64,000 nt of DNA from Lentilitoribacter sp. Alg239-R112 (GTDB lineage: Bacteria > Pseudomonadota > Alphaproteobacteria > Rhizobiales > Rhizobiaceae), in NCBI RefSeq assembly GCF_900537175.1, contig NZ_LS999833.1, forward strand, positions 2,460,261 through 2,524,260. Direction: 5' to 3'. The position numbers and the translations under genes were made by a program. Below, piece by piece: positions 43,528 to 53,656 of the stretch (within the stretch, counting starts at the first letter, position 1; every line of letters begins with the position of its first letter). The notes beneath the pieces are model-generated. The model did not search any database. It saw only the letters and a list, made by a program, of their open reading frames with translations, and was not told the DNA's origin.

Positions 43528-44325
43528 TTGACAATAAGTAAAAATAAGAAAGGACACGAGCGTCCCCTTGTTACAGTCGTAACGGTCGTTTATAATGGGT
43601 TGGCCGACATTGAAGACACAATCAAAAGTGTCCTAAAGCAAGATTATGCGCGTATCGAATATATTATCATCGACGGAAGCTCCACAGATGGCACAGTCGA
43701 TTTGATTTCAAAATATTCATACCAGATAGACTACTTTATAAGTGAACCCGATCGTGGCATTTACGATGCAATGAATAAGGGGATTTCTGTAGCTACTGGC
43801 GATTGGATCATATTTATGAATGCTGGCGATTGGTTTTTGAACCCCAGTACTATTTCGAAGGCCATTTCTATGATCAACCCGGGAACAATCATTGCTGCCG
43901 GCGCAGTTGAAATTCGCTACCCAAATTTTACACGAACTGAGGTGGCTAGACGGCCAGACAAGCTTTGGAGCGGCATGCAGTTTTCTCACCAGTCCGCATT
44001 CATTCGTTTGGATTATCATCGTAAAAATTCATATGATATTAGACACCCTATTGCTGCTGATTTGGCGTTTATGTATCAAGCCCGAAAATCGGGTGTACAC
44101 TTTCAAATACTTACAGAGGTCGTGGCTAGTGTAGTCACAGGGGGAGTATCGGAGAAGGATCGCGTAAGAACGATTAGGGATTCCTGTGAAGCTGTGTGCC
44201 AGGGTGAATTTAAGCCATTAACTAGAGTATACTATGGAATTCGAGTGCTTGATGCCAAATTAAGAAGCCTATTCAAGTGCGCCCTTCCCGAAAGCGTTGT
44301 TATTAATCTGATAAAACTAAAATGA
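43528..44325 (+). CDS. GT2 glycosyltransferase (WcaA-like)
   Basis: 265 residues from TTG 43528. VTVVTVVYNGLADIEDTI, IIIDGSSTDGT, EPDRGIYDAMNKGI, FMNAGDWF (DxD-like) and FSHQSAFIR are typical of family 2 transferases of the WcaA/colanic acid type. The start is odd: GGAGGGAGG at 43481-43489 is placed 5 nt before an in-frame ATA at 43495, while the TTG has no ribosome site. The protein may start at that ATA, adding 11 residues. It overlaps the next gene at ATGA. Confidence 0.85.
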   Translation: MTISKNKKGHERPLVTVVTVVYNGLADIEDTIKSVLKQDYARIEYIIIDGSSTDGTVDLISKYSYQIDYFISEPDRGIYDAMNKGISVATGDWIIFMNAGDWFLNPSTISKAISMINPGTIIAAGAVEIRYPNFTRTEVARRPDKLWSGMQFSHQSAFIRLDYHRKNSYDIRHPIAADLAFMYQARKSGVHFQILTEVVASVVTGGVSEKDRVRTIRDSCEAVCQGEFKPLTRVYYGIRVLDAKLRSLFKCALPESVVINLIKLK

Positions 44326-45296
44326 AGACATCGCTGCACCCTATATCTGTAGTTACTCACGGTAATGAAAGAATCTATGCCTTAGTTGCCTTACTTGTTT
44401 TTTTCTTTAGCCTTCTGATATTACCAAGGTATTCCGGAGGTGATCAAGTAGGCTATACTAGCGCTTACGATATTATCGCCGGAATAGAACCAATGAAAGC
44501 TTGGTCTTATTATTTGGATTACATCACAAGTAACGAGCCTATCCATTTTGCAATTTCTATTATCGGTAGCACGCTCGCGATAAATAAAGACCTTTGGTTT
44601 TCGCTCTTTAACGCTATTCTTGCAGTCCAATTAATGCGTATTCTGCATCATTGGGGAGTTAATATATACCTTTCAACTTCGATGATTTTTACAAATTTTT
44701 ATATTTTGGTTCTTTATTTGGCGGCTGAACGATTGAAATTTGGATTTCTTTTCATCGCTATTGCTCTCCTACCTAGAAAAGGAATGGGTTGGCGCATGAG
44801 TTTTATGATATTGTCTGTATTATCTCATGTTTCAATGCTCTTCCCTATTGCAAGTATTTGGCTGCTAACGACACGCAATATGTTCACTGACAAAAAACCT
44901 AAACCAATGGAATACACGTTTTTGGCATTAGCAATTCTATTAGTACTGCTGTTCTCCTTCACGCAGCAAGAATATCTTTTCCGAAAAGTAAATGCCTATA
45001 TGCCCGACGAGATACCATTCAATCAACTGCTACCCATCTTGGCATTGGCTGTTTATTCAATCGTTAGGACAAAGGAATGGGTTTTTCCGACTTTGATTTT
45101 CTCGCCATTCTTTATCGGAATAGCAGTGGTTGGGAGCACTAGACTGAATATGTTCGTCTTTTTCTGTTTTTTGTTTTTAATGTATCGCGCAAAGCTCAAA
45201 TACGATCCATTGCTTCTTTTGTTATTGTTATATTTTACGTATAAGTCGTTAGGTTTTTTGTGGAACATTTTTCAATATGGCAGTGGTTTTAAATAG
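44322..45296 (+). CDS. EpsG/Wzy-like membrane protein
   Basis: 324 residues with about 8-10 hydrophobic segments, and RYSGGDQVGYTSAYD in the first periplasmic loop as in EpsG-type polymerases, followed by INKDLWFSLFNAIL and a YLAAERLKFGFLF stretch. It is the only Wzy-like candidate in the operon and is therefore the probable O-unit polymerase. EpsG-like proteins are diverse, so polymerase activity is inferred. Confidence 0.7.
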   Translation: MKTSLHPISVVTHGNERIYALVALLVFFFSLLILPRYSGGDQVGYTSAYDIIAGIEPMKAWSYYLDYITSNEPIHFAISIIGSTLAINKDLWFSLFNAILAVQLMRILHHWGVNIYLSTSMIFTNFYILVLYLAAERLKFGFLFIAIALLPRKGMGWRMSFMILSVLSHVSMLFPIASIWLLTTRNMFTDKKPKPMEYTFLALAILLVLLFSFTQQEYLFRKVNAYMPDEIPFNQLLPILALAVYSIVRTKEWVFPTLIFSPFFIGIAVVGSTRLNMFVFFCFLFLMYRAKLKYDPLLLLLLLYFTYKSLGFLWNIFQYGSGFK

Positions 45297-45302
45297 TTAG
45301 TT

Positions 45303-45827
45303 ATGATTAAAATTGGCCTATCCGAATTACTCTTTTTCTTTTCGCTTGCCCTTGTGATAGGTATTAGCATTCCTAATTATTTCGAACATAATATCCTTCG
45401 AGAAGAAGTATCGGCAGCGTTGGAAAACATGCATTCAACAAAAAAAACTACGGAAAACATTGCTATCCATGAAATAAAAAATGTTAACAATACCCCTCTC
45501 AAAGCTGCATCCAACTTTGTTCTTAAGGTTTCATTACCAAATGAGAAATTTGGCATAGATAAATATATAACTCTGATACCATTCATCATTCCACGCACCA
45601 TAACTGGAACGGATTTCCGAAAAAGCAAATCAATTGCATCGCAAATGCGCCCACTCGAATTATTTGTAACAGGAGATGAAGTGCTAGATGTCCGGAAAAG
45701 GTTAACTATTGACGACTTTCGAATAATCTGGGTTTGCACGTCAAAACTCACAAAGACGGTTGATCCCTATATTTCTAAAAATTTAGGAACTTTAGATAGC
45801 CGGTATGCACCAGGTAAGTGCCGATGA
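45303..45827 (+). CDS. Type IV pilin-like protein
   Basis: 174 residues. The N-terminal ELLFFFSLALVIGISIPNYF, then EEVSAALENM, is the hydrophobic alpha1 helix of type IV pilins, including the IPNY bend. The C-terminal FRIIWVC...YAPGKCR has the two cysteines that form the pilin D-loop disulfide. The prepilin peptidase context is imperfect: IKIG-LSE has a Gly but the Glu is at +3, not +5. No pilus assembly gene is nearby. A pilin fold inside a polysaccharide operon is unusual. Confidence 0.65.
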   Translation: MIKIGLSELLFFFSLALVIGISIPNYFEHNILREEVSAALENMHSTKKTTENIAIHEIKNVNNTPLKAASNFVLKVSLPNEKFGIDKYITLIPFIIPRTITGTDFRKSKSIASQMRPLELFVTGDEVLDVRKRLTIDDFRIIWVCTSKLTKTVDPYISKNLGTLDSRYAPGKCR

Positions 45828-46900
45828 AAAAGAGTAATTCTAAAGAGTTTTCACAGCCAACCATATGGGTTCACGCACCTAATGTTCATCAAGGAGGTGG
45901 ATTAACATTACTTCGAGAATTATTGGCGGCGCTTAACATAAATGACAGATATTCTTTTGTACTCGATGGACGCCTTCCAGTGAAACCAAAGGGCGAACAT
46001 GTTGTTTCGGTTAAATTGGTATCCCCTACTCTGCTGGGTCGTCTAGATGCGGAATTTTACATTCGAAAACATCTTCGTTCAAATGATCTATTACTATGCT
46101 TTGGAAATTTACCACCGCTTTTTCGATCAGTTGGAAAGAGTAGTGTCTATCTTCAAAATCGTCACTTGATTGAGCAGTCTTCACTCAGCAAGTTTAATTT
46201 TAAAGCCCGCCTTAGAATTAGACTAGAACGCTTTTGGCTTCGTTTTTTTTATCGTAACGTAGACAAATTCATAGTACAAACACAGACGATGGAATACTTA
46301 ACCCGAAAACAATTTGGGCCAGATGTAAAAATAACCATATTTCCTTTCATGGCCAATTTACCTAAACTGAATAGCCAAAGAAGTTTAGGGAATTTGAAAA
46401 AGAACATTTTTTTATTTGTCTCCTCTGGTGAACCACATAAAAATCACCAGCGACTTATTGAAGCCTGGACTCAACTCGCAATTGATGGGATCTTTCCAAA
46501 GTTGTGTTTAACAATCAATCCGGAAAATTTTCCAAACCTTGTTGAATGGGTTGCATCTCAAAAGGCACAATATAATCTAGATATTGAAAACCTCGGCTCT
46601 ATTGAAACCGACTCACTCGCAAAAACATACAGGACTGCACAAGCATTGATATTTCCATCAAAATTTGAGTCATTCGGACTGCCTTTGCTTGAAGCCCAAA
46701 GTTATGGACTTCCAATATTGGCGCCAGAACTTGATTATGTGCGCGATGTCATTGAACCAGCACAAACATTCGACCCCAAATCAGCGCTTTCAATTGCGAG
46801 AGCCGTCAAACGTTTCTTAGGTATAGAGAGTAGTGTTATACCTGTTAGAAATGCTGCTGATTTTCTTGAACACCTAAAAAAGTCGTTTTATGAAGGATAA
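45824..46900 (+). CDS. GT4 family glycosyltransferase
   Basis: 358 residues from ATG 45824, overlapping the pilin-like stop at ATGA. HAPNVHQGGGLTLLRELL is at the N-terminus; the C-terminal GT-B domain has FLFVSSGEPHKNHQRLIEAW and IFPSKFESFGLPLLEAQSYG, the E-x7-E motif of GT4. It transfers a sugar during repeat-unit assembly; donor unknown. Confidence 0.88.
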   Translation: MKKSNSKEFSQPTIWVHAPNVHQGGGLTLLRELLAALNINDRYSFVLDGRLPVKPKGEHVVSVKLVSPTLLGRLDAEFYIRKHLRSNDLLLCFGNLPPLFRSVGKSSVYLQNRHLIEQSSLSKFNFKARLRIRLERFWLRFFYRNVDKFIVQTQTMEYLTRKQFGPDVKITIFPFMANLPKLNSQRSLGNLKKNIFLFVSSGEPHKNHQRLIEAWTQLAIDGIFPKLCLTINPENFPNLVEWVASQKAQYNLDIENLGSIETDSLAKTYRTAQALIFPSKFESFGLPLLEAQSYGLPILAPELDYVRDVIEPAQTFDPKSALSIARAVKRFLGIESSVIPVRNAADFLEHLKKSFYEG

Positions 46901-46909
46901 TTGAATTAA

Positions 46910-48145
46910 ATGCGTCTATTGATCATAAGTCAGTATTTTTGGCCGGAGAGTTTTCGCATTAACGCAATAGTACAATCGTTAGTCGAAAAAGGTATTGAGG
47001 TTGATGTCCTTACAGGCGTGCCAAATTATCCAGCCGGAGACGTTTTTGATGGCTATAAGGCCAGCAAGATAAGGACCGAAAGTTGGAAAGGTGCAAAAAT
47101 ATTTCGCGTCCCATTGATCCCACGTGGCAATGCCCGTAGCTGGCGGCTCGCGGCTAATTATTTTTCATTTATATTTTCAGGAAGTTTATTTGGGCCGTGG
47201 CTTTTGCGTGACCGACGATATGACGCCATTTTTGTATATGGTTTATCGCCCATATTATCGTCGATACCTGCCATATTTATATCTAAGATAAAAAGGAAAC
47301 CACTCATCATTTGGGTTCAAGATTTGTGGCCAGAAAGTTTATCTGCAACAGGACATGTAAAGTCACCTCTAATACTGAGAATAGTAGAGAAAGTTGTATC
47401 TTGGATTTATCGTCAGGCACACCTATTGTTGGTGCAATCTCGAGCATTTAAAAGACCTATTGCCTCATTGGCACCTGATAAAATCATTGAGTACTACCCA
47501 AATTCGGTCGATCCAACATTTGCGAAACCAGTACTATCAGACCAAGAGTTACCAGAGATACCTGCCTTAGATGAAGGTTTTTCTATCCTATTCGCTGGCA
47601 ATATCGGCGCTGCACAATCAATGGATATGATTATCGAAACAGCGGAACAACTTAAATATATACCGCAAATAAAATTTGTTATCATTGGGAGTGGTAGTAA
47701 ATTGGAATGGATGCGTAATGAAGTGGATAAGCGAAATTTGGAAAATGTGACGCTTCCCGGGTGGCTTCCCCCAAGTACGATGCCTGGATTAATGCAAAAA
47801 GCAAGCGCGCTGATTGTTAGCTTAACTAATGAGCCTATTTTTGCATTGACCGTCCCTAATAAAATACAAGCGTACCTCGCAGCGGCACGTCCAATTATTG
47901 CCAGTTTGAACGGTGAAGGTGCCAAATTGGTTGAAGATGCAGGAGCAGGGTTTAGTGTTACTGCCGAGGATGCGCATGGGCTAAAGGATGCGATCCTTAT
48001 GCTTTATAATATGCCAGCAGAGCAACGAAGTCATTTTGGGATCAATGGGAGAAAATATTTTTTAAAACATTTTGATCACGAAAAATTAGTTGAAAAATTG
48101 ATTGAAAAAATTGAAACAACAATCAGAAAACAGGAAATTGATTAG
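46910..48145 (+). CDS. wbuB: WbuB-like GT4 (L-FucNAc transferase candidate)
   Basis: 411 residues. LIISQYFWPESFRINAIV, VDVLTGVPNYPAG, WVQDLWPESL and LFAGNIGAAQSMDMIIETA are strongly like WbuB/WcaI-type transferases. In E. coli O26 and other strains wbuB sits with fnlA-fnlB-fnlC and adds L-FucNAc. Here it is immediately followed by that set, supporting the same role. Confidence 0.87.
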   Translation: MRLLIISQYFWPESFRINAIVQSLVEKGIEVDVLTGVPNYPAGDVFDGYKASKIRTESWKGAKIFRVPLIPRGNARSWRLAANYFSFIFSGSLFGPWLLRDRRYDAIFVYGLSPILSSIPAIFISKIKRKPLIIWVQDLWPESLSATGHVKSPLILRIVEKVVSWIYRQAHLLLVQSRAFKRPIASLAPDKIIEYYPNSVDPTFAKPVLSDQELPEIPALDEGFSILFAGNIGAAQSMDMIIETAEQLKYIPQIKFVIIGSGSKLEWMRNEVDKRNLENVTLPGWLPPSTMPGLMQKASALIVSLTNEPIFALTVPNKIQAYLAAARPIIASLNGEGAKLVEDAGAGFSVTAEDAHGLKDAILMLYNMPAEQRSHFGINGRKYFLKHFDHEKLVEKLIEKIETTIRKQEID

Positions 48146-48146
48146 A

Positions 48147-49022
48147 ATGAAAATTCTCGTTTTGGGCGCTACAGGTATGATTGGGCACGCTATGTTTAAT
48201 GTGCTACACGATGCTAATACTTGGGACGTCTATGGGACCGCGCGAAACTCAGTAGATAAAAATCATTTCTCAAACGCAAAACAAAAGCAAATTGTTTTAA
48301 TAGACGACATTCAAAATCATAATACTCAGCTGAATCTATTTTCTAAAATCATGCCCAATATTGTCATCAATTGTATAGGCCTGACTAAGCATTATAAAGA
48401 AGCTAACGATCCATTGTGCGCCATAGCAATCAACGCCACACTTCCACATCAAATTTCCGCATTATGCAAGTTGTCTGATGCAAGACTCGTTCATATTAGC
48501 ACAGACTGCGTTTTTACTGGAGAAAAAGGAAACTATGTGGAACATGATAAACCCGATGCTATCGATCTCTATGGCAAAACCAAGGAGATTGGAGAAACAA
48601 CAGGTCCTTCCTACGCCCTAACATTACGAACTTCAACCATTGGGCACGAATTACATAGTAAACTTGGACTTCTGGAGTGGTTTCTTTCACAACAAGGTCG
48701 ATGTAATGGTTTCCGCAGGGCCATATTTTCTGGATTACCAAATACAGTATTTGCAGAGGTAGTAAGAGATTTTGTGATTCCAAATCCAAATTTGTACGGT
48801 TTATATCACGTAGGCGCAGAACCTATAAACAAGTACAAATTATTGCAGTTGATTGCCATGGAATACAAAAAACAGATTGATATCATACCCAACAATGAGG
48901 TAGTTATCGATCGTTCGCTCGATTGCGACAGCTTCATGAACGTGACCGGTTATAAAGCCCCGCCTTGGCCAGAACTTTTACATAAGTTAGACCCCAATAA
49001 AATAAGACACAAAAATGTTTAA
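48147..49022 (+). CDS. fnlB: FnlB/WbjC-type reductase (UDP-L-FucNAc pathway)
   Basis: 291 residues, RmlD-like SDR: MKILVLGATGMIGHAMFNV, VINCIGLTKHYKEAND, STDCVFTGEKGNYVE and DLYGKTKEIGE (Tyr/Lys). FnlB reduces the 4-keto intermediate that FnlA makes from UDP-GlcNAc. Start ATG 48147, one base after the previous stop; it overlaps the next gene by 8 nt. Confidence 0.85.
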   Translation: MKILVLGATGMIGHAMFNVLHDANTWDVYGTARNSVDKNHFSNAKQKQIVLIDDIQNHNTQLNLFSKIMPNIVINCIGLTKHYKEANDPLCAIAINATLPHQISALCKLSDARLVHISTDCVFTGEKGNYVEHDKPDAIDLYGKTKEIGETTGPSYALTLRTSTIGHELHSKLGLLEWFLSQQGRCNGFRRAIFSGLPNTVFAEVVRDFVIPNPNLYGLYHVGAEPINKYKLLQLIAMEYKKQIDIIPNNEVVIDRSLDCDSFMNVTGYKAPPWPELLHKLDPNKIRHKNV

Positions 49023-50025
49023 AAATAATATTCTAATGATAACTGGGGGCACAGGTTCCTTCGGTCAAGCGGTTCTTAAACGTTTTCTTAAGACAGACGT
49101 ACAAGAGATCCGTATTTTCAGCCGCGATGAAAGCAAACAAGAATCGATGCGAATTGCATTTAATAATCCGAAATTGAAGTTTTATATTGGTGACGTCCGG
49201 GATTGTGATAGCCTTAGTCAAGCAATGAAAGGTGTAGATTATATCTTTCATGCGGCAGCACTCAAACAGGTGCCCTCTTGCGAGTTCTATCCGATGGAAG
49301 CCGTACGAACAAACATAATAGGTACTGAAAATGTCATGAACGTAGCCACCTCATGTCGCGTAAAACGTGTTGTCGTATTGAGTACTGACAAGGCTGTTTA
49401 TCCCATCAATGCAATGGGTATATCAAAAGCTATGGCTGAAAAATTGATGATAGCAAAGGCCCGTACTCAACTCGAACATGAAACAGTATTTTGCGCAACA
49501 CGTTATGGAAATGTGATGGGTTCAAGAGGCTCGGTAATTCCGCTATTCATTTCGCAAATAAGGCAAAATTTACCACTAACTATTACTGACCCAAAAATGA
49601 CACGCTTTCTGATTTCACTGGAAGATTCGGTTGATTTAGTACTACACGCGTTCAAAAATGGTCACCAAGGCGATATATTTGTTCAAAAAGCACCCGCAGC
49701 TACTGTTGAAGATTTAACCCAAAGTCTGCTTGAAATATTTAATAGCAAAAGTTCAATTCACGTCATTGGAACGCGTCATGGGGAAAAAGAATACGAGTCT
49801 TTGGTATCACGAGAGGAAATGGCCAAAGCTTTGGATGAAGATCGATATTTTCGGATACCCGCAGATAATCGTGATCTAAATTACGCTCAATATTTCGATG
49901 AGGGCGAAAGAAAGATATCGGCATTAGACGATTATACCTCTCACAATACAAACTGCCTAAATGTTGATCAAATCAAACAATTGCTTAAAACCTTGGATTT
50001 TGTGTATGAGGAATTAAATGCTTAA
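49015..50025 (+). CDS. fnlA: UDP-GlcNAc 4,6-dehydratase/epimerase (FnlA/WbjB)
   Basis: 336 residues of the CapD/Polysacc_synt_2 group: ITGGTGSFGQAVLKRFL, IFSRDESKQESMR, HAAALKQVPSCEFYPMEAVR, VVLSTDKAVYPINAMGISKA (Met in place of Tyr, with Lys), and YGNVMGSRGSVIPLF. It performs the 4,6-dehydration and epimerisation of UDP-GlcNAc that begins UDP-L-FucNAc synthesis. Coupled by overlap to its neighbours on both sides. Confidence 0.9.
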   Translation: MFKNNILMITGGTGSFGQAVLKRFLKTDVQEIRIFSRDESKQESMRIAFNNPKLKFYIGDVRDCDSLSQAMKGVDYIFHAAALKQVPSCEFYPMEAVRTNIIGTENVMNVATSCRVKRVVVLSTDKAVYPINAMGISKAMAEKLMIAKARTQLEHETVFCATRYGNVMGSRGSVIPLFISQIRQNLPLTITDPKMTRFLISLEDSVDLVLHAFKNGHQGDIFVQKAPAATVEDLTQSLLEIFNSKSSIHVIGTRHGEKEYESLVSREEMAKALDEDRYFRIPADNRDLNYAQYFDEGERKISALDDYTSHNTNCLNVDQIKQLLKTLDFVYEELNA

Positions 50026-51145
50026 AGTTATGACAATTGTCGGCACTCGACCCGAACTCATTAAAATGAGTCGAGTTATTGCCGAATTCGACAAACATAC
50101 AAATCATATTCTTATTCATACTGGCCAAAACTATGACTATGAATTGAATCAACTCTTTTTTGAAGATTTAGGAATTCGTAAACCAGACCAATTTCTTGAA
50201 GCGATGGGCGACAATGCAGCGCAAACGATTGCCCGCGTTATCGAAAAATCTGATGCCATAATGGCGCAAGAAGAACCTGATGCCATTTTACTTTATGGAG
50301 ATACAAATTCCTGCCTAGCGGTTCTATCTGCAAAACGCCGAAAAATACCAGTATTTCATATGGAAGCAGGTAACCGTTGTTTCGACCAACGTGTGCCAGA
50401 AGAGCTCAACCGGAAGGTACTTGACCACCTTAGTGATATAAATATGGTACTCACCGAACATGCTCGACGCTATTTGATTGCTGAAGGAATTCGTCCAGAA
50501 ACTATTATAAAAACTGGTTCACATATGCATGAAGTACTTGAACATTATATGCCACGAATTCAGTCTTCCGATATTCTAAAACGTTTGAATTTACAATGTG
50601 GCAAATATTTTATTGTTAGCATACACCGCGAGGAAAATGTCGATACACCCCAAAACCTACTCGCTCTTATTGAAACGTTGAATGCGCTAGCGGATACATA
50701 TAATTTACCAATAATTGTCTCAACACATCCGCGGACACGCAATCGGATAGATGATCTTGAATTAGGTGAAATACATCCACAGGTTCAATTTTTAAAGCCA
50801 TTTGGCTTCAATGATTATATTAAATTACAGATGGAATCTATGTGTGTGATATCGGATAGCGGCACGATCACAGAGGAGGGTTCACTTCTTAATTTGGCTG
50901 CTGTTACGGTGCGCGATGCGCATGAGCGCCCCGAAGGAATGGACGTTGGAACCTTGATAATGGCGGGTTTAAAAAAGGAAGGCGTTCTTGATGCGGTTAG
51001 AGTTATATTGGAACAACATGATCACTCTACGCGTGTTATGGATCCTGTCGCAGATTATGAGGCAAGATCTGTTTCAAAGAAAATTTTACGTATTGTACTA
51101 AGCTATACCGGATATGCTAATCGGACTGTATGGCGTAAGGTATAG
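50018..51145 (+). CDS. fnlC: UDP-sugar 2-epimerase (FnlC/WbjD-type)
   Basis: 375 residues of the WecB family: MTIVGTRPELIKMSRVI, HTGQNYDYELNQLFFEDL, LLYGDTNSCLAVLSAKRRKI, HMEAGNRCFDQRVPEE and SDSGTITEEGSLL. FnlC performs the last C2 epimerisation to UDP-N-acetyl-L-fucosamine. The wbuB-fnlB-fnlA-fnlC order is unlike the usual fnlA-B-C, but the set is complete. Confidence 0.9.
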   Translation: MLKVMTIVGTRPELIKMSRVIAEFDKHTNHILIHTGQNYDYELNQLFFEDLGIRKPDQFLEAMGDNAAQTIARVIEKSDAIMAQEEPDAILLYGDTNSCLAVLSAKRRKIPVFHMEAGNRCFDQRVPEELNRKVLDHLSDINMVLTEHARRYLIAEGIRPETIIKTGSHMHEVLEHYMPRIQSSDILKRLNLQCGKYFIVSIHREENVDTPQNLLALIETLNALADTYNLPIIVSTHPRTRNRIDDLELGEIHPQVQFLKPFGFNDYIKLQMESMCVISDSGTITEEGSLLNLAAVTVRDAHERPEGMDVGTLIMAGLKKEGVLDAVRVILEQHDHSTRVMDPVADYEARSVSKKILRIVLSYTGYANRTVWRKV

Positions 51146-51226
51146 TAGTTTTTAAAGACATAATAATCGCTACTCCAATTTTCAGCGCAGCTACTCTTCT
51201 TTGTTATCTTACGACGGAATAATTAT

Positions 51227-52348
51227 ATGGTTAAACGTGCACTAATTACTGGTATTACAGGACAAGATGGCTCATATTTAGCTGAGTTGCTATTGGAAAA
51301 AGGCTACGAAGTCCACGGCATCAAGAGACGAGCATCACTTTTTAATACCCAACGTATCGACCATATATATCAGGATCCACACTCAGATGATGTTCGCTTA
51401 AAATTGCATTATGGTGATTTGAGCGATGGTTCAAATCTCACAAGATTATTGGCCGAAATCAGGCCTGACGAAGTGTATAATCTGGGTGCACAAAGCCATG
51501 TTGCTGTTAGTTTTGAAAATCCTGAATATACAGCAGATGTAGATGCCATGGGAACATTGCGCATATTGGAAGCAATTCGATTTTTGGGGTTGGGAGAAAA
51601 GACTCGATTCTATCAAGCATCGACATCAGAACTTTATGGACTTGTGCAGGAAACACCGCAAAGAGAAACAACGCCATTTCATCCTCGCTCTCCTTATGCG
51701 GTCGCGAAGCTTTATGCTTATTGGATTGCAGTCAACTATCGAGAAGCATATGGTATCTATGCTTGCAACGGTATATTGTTTAATCATGAAAGCCCACGCA
51801 GAGGCGAAACCTTCGTTACGCGAAAGATTACGCGAGGTTTAGCCAATATTTCTCAAGGGCTAGAGACGTGCCTTTATATGGGAAATATTGACGCCTTACG
51901 GGATTGGGGGCATGCAAAGGATTATGTCCGGATGCAATGGATGATGTTGCAGCAAGAAAAACCCGAAGACTTTGTAATAGCTACTGGTAAACAGTATTCT
52001 GTGCGTGACTTCATAATCTGGTCGGCAAAAGAACTCGGCATTACTTTGCGGTTTGAGGGAAAAGGTACAGAGGAAATTGGTATTATCGATGCTATTAAGG
52101 GAAACGAAGCATTAAGATTAAACATCGGAGATGTCATCATGCGCATTGATTCTCGTTATTATCGCCCTGCTGAAGTGGAAACATTACTTGGTGATCCAAC
52201 ATTGGCAAAAGAGAAGTTAGGATGGGTACCTGAAATAACTGCACAAGAAATGTGCGCGGAAATGGTCAGAGAAGATCTCAAAGATGCCAAACGACAAGCA
52301 CTCTTAAATGAACATGGATTAGGCCTTCCTGTCAGCCTAGGGAACTAG
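51227..52348 (+). CDS. gmd: GDP-mannose 4,6-dehydratase
   Basis: 373 residues with all Gmd landmarks: [77 protein letters not shown] and [16 protein letters not shown]. It converts GDP-D-mannose to GDP-4-keto-6-deoxy-D-mannose. The 81-bp gap before it is a possible place for an internal promoter. Fcl follows 5 bp later. Confidence 0.96.
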   Translation: MVKRALITGITGQDGSYLAELLLEKGYEVHGIKRRASLFNTQRIDHIYQDPHSDDVRLKLHYGDLSDGSNLTRLLAEIRPDEVYNLGAQSHVAVSFENPEYTADVDAMGTLRILEAIRFLGLGEKTRFYQASTSELYGLVQETPQRETTPFHPRSPYAVAKLYAYWIAVNYREAYGIYACNGILFNHESPRRGETFVTRKITRGLANISQGLETCLYMGNIDALRDWGHAKDYVRMQWMMLQQEKPEDFVIATGKQYSVRDFIIWSAKELGITLRFEGKGTEEIGIIDAIKGNEALRLNIGDVIMRIDSRYYRPAEVETLLGDPTLAKEKLGWVPEITAQEMCAEMVREDLKDAKRQALLNEHGLGLPVSLGN

Positions 52349-52353
52349 AGAGC

Positions 52354-53313
52354 ATGTCAATGAAATATTATGTGGCTGGCCATCGCGGTATGGTTGGAAA
52401 TGCCATTTTGACGAAGCTGCTAGCTAGAGGCGAGTTAACCGTTACTAGTTCCCGCGCCGAACATGATTTGACAGATCAGCGAACTGTTAAGGAATTTATG
52501 CAAAAAGAGCGGCCTGATATTGTAATATTGGCGGCGGCAAAGGTTGGTGGCATTCATGCCAATAATACATATCCCGCTGAATTCATTTATCAAAATCTGA
52601 TGATTGAAGCTAATGTCATTCATCATGCGTACGAAATTGGTGTTAAAAAATTACTGTTTCTAGGGTCATCTTGCGTCTATCCTCGTGACGCTACCCAGCC
52701 TTTATCTGAGAGTGCTCTTCTATCTGGCATACTGGAGAAAACAAACGAACCTTATGCCGTATCTAAAATAGCTGGCATCAAGCTATGCGAAAGTTACAAT
52801 CGACAATATAATACAGACTATCGTTCAGTTATGCCAACTAATCTCTATGGTGAGGGTGACAATTTCAACCCAGAAAACAGCCATGTCCTCCCTGGCCTCA
52901 TTAAACGCTTTCACGAAGCAGTATCAAATGGTGATAGCGAGGTAGTCGTCTGGGGAACAGGAATGCCCAGACGAGAGTTCTTGCACGTACGGGATATGGC
53001 AAGCGCATCCCTTTTTGTGCTTGATCTTGATAAAGAGGAATATGCGGCTCATACTGAGCCTATGCTAAGTCATATAAATATAGGCAGTGGGCAAGAAGTT
53101 AGTATCCATGAATTGGCCAAGTTAATTGCTGAGGTAACAGGCTATAAGGGTAAAATTAGATTCGATTCAAGTAAGCCCGATGGCACCGCGCGAAAACTAT
53201 TGGATGTTAGTAAACTAGAAAATCTGGGGTGGAACTCAACAATTCCCCTCAAAGAAGGAATTTCAGAGACTTATAAATGGTTTTTGCAGTTTGGGCTCAC
53301 TCAAAATCGGTGA
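52354..53313 (+). CDS. fcl: GDP-L-fucose synthase
   Basis: 319 residues: [12 protein letters not shown] cofactor loop, [44 protein letters not shown] (Tyr/Lys), [12 protein letters not shown] and [13 protein letters not shown]. It epimerises and reduces the Gmd product to GDP-L-fucose. Last gene of the 25-gene plus-strand operon; no clear terminator is seen in the 56 bp before the convergent gene. Confidence 0.95.
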   Translation: MSMKYYVAGHRGMVGNAILTKLLARGELTVTSSRAEHDLTDQRTVKEFMQKERPDIVILAAAKVGGIHANNTYPAEFIYQNLMIEANVIHHAYEIGVKKLLFLGSSCVYPRDATQPLSESALLSGILEKTNEPYAVSKIAGIKLCESYNRQYNTDYRSVMPTNLYGEGDNFNPENSHVLPGLIKRFHEAVSNGDSEVVVWGTGMPRREFLHVRDMASASLFVLDLDKEEYAAHTEPMLSHINIGSGQEVSIHELAKLIAEVTGYKGKIRFDSSKPDGTARKLLDVSKLENLGWNSTIPLKEGISETYKWFLQFGLTQNR

Positions 53314-53369
53314 ATGATGGATTTTAAGTAGAGTAAACTTGCTTGCATAATTTTCTATGGCAGCTTTAT

Positions 53370-53654
53370 TTAATCAAAATAAATTTTTAAAGCATCATCC
53401 CAACTATCATGTGCTGCGCGCATTTTCAGAAGCTCACTTATCTGTGTTTGGGTTGGTTTAGCTGACTTGAAAACCAGCTTTGCCAAAATTTGGATGTGCC
53501 GCTCTTCCTGTTCGGAGAGACGGGATTCTAACTGAGCAATTATCGATGATTTTTGCTTTCGCTGAATTACAAAAGAAATTGTTTCTCCTTGAGATTTCAA
53601 TACATCAAGCAACATTTTAAATCGCCTAATTTTGGAGAACAATTCATAAGTCAT
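53370..53654 (-). CDS. Small hypothetical protein
   Basis: 94 residues, apparently all helical and charged, with possible coiled coil (QLESRLSEQEERHIQILAKL). The start ATG 53654 lies 2 nt beyond the stop of the GMD-like gene, so it is co-transcribed with it. Family not recognised and no catalytic motif. It may be a small partner of the sugar-modifying enzymes upstream. Confidence 0.6.
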   Translation of the reverse strand: MTYELFSKIRRFKMLLDVLKSQGETISFVIQRKQKSSIIAQLESRLSEQEERHIQILAKLVFKSAKPTQTQISELLKMRAAHDSWDDALKIYFD

Positions 53655-53656
53655 AT

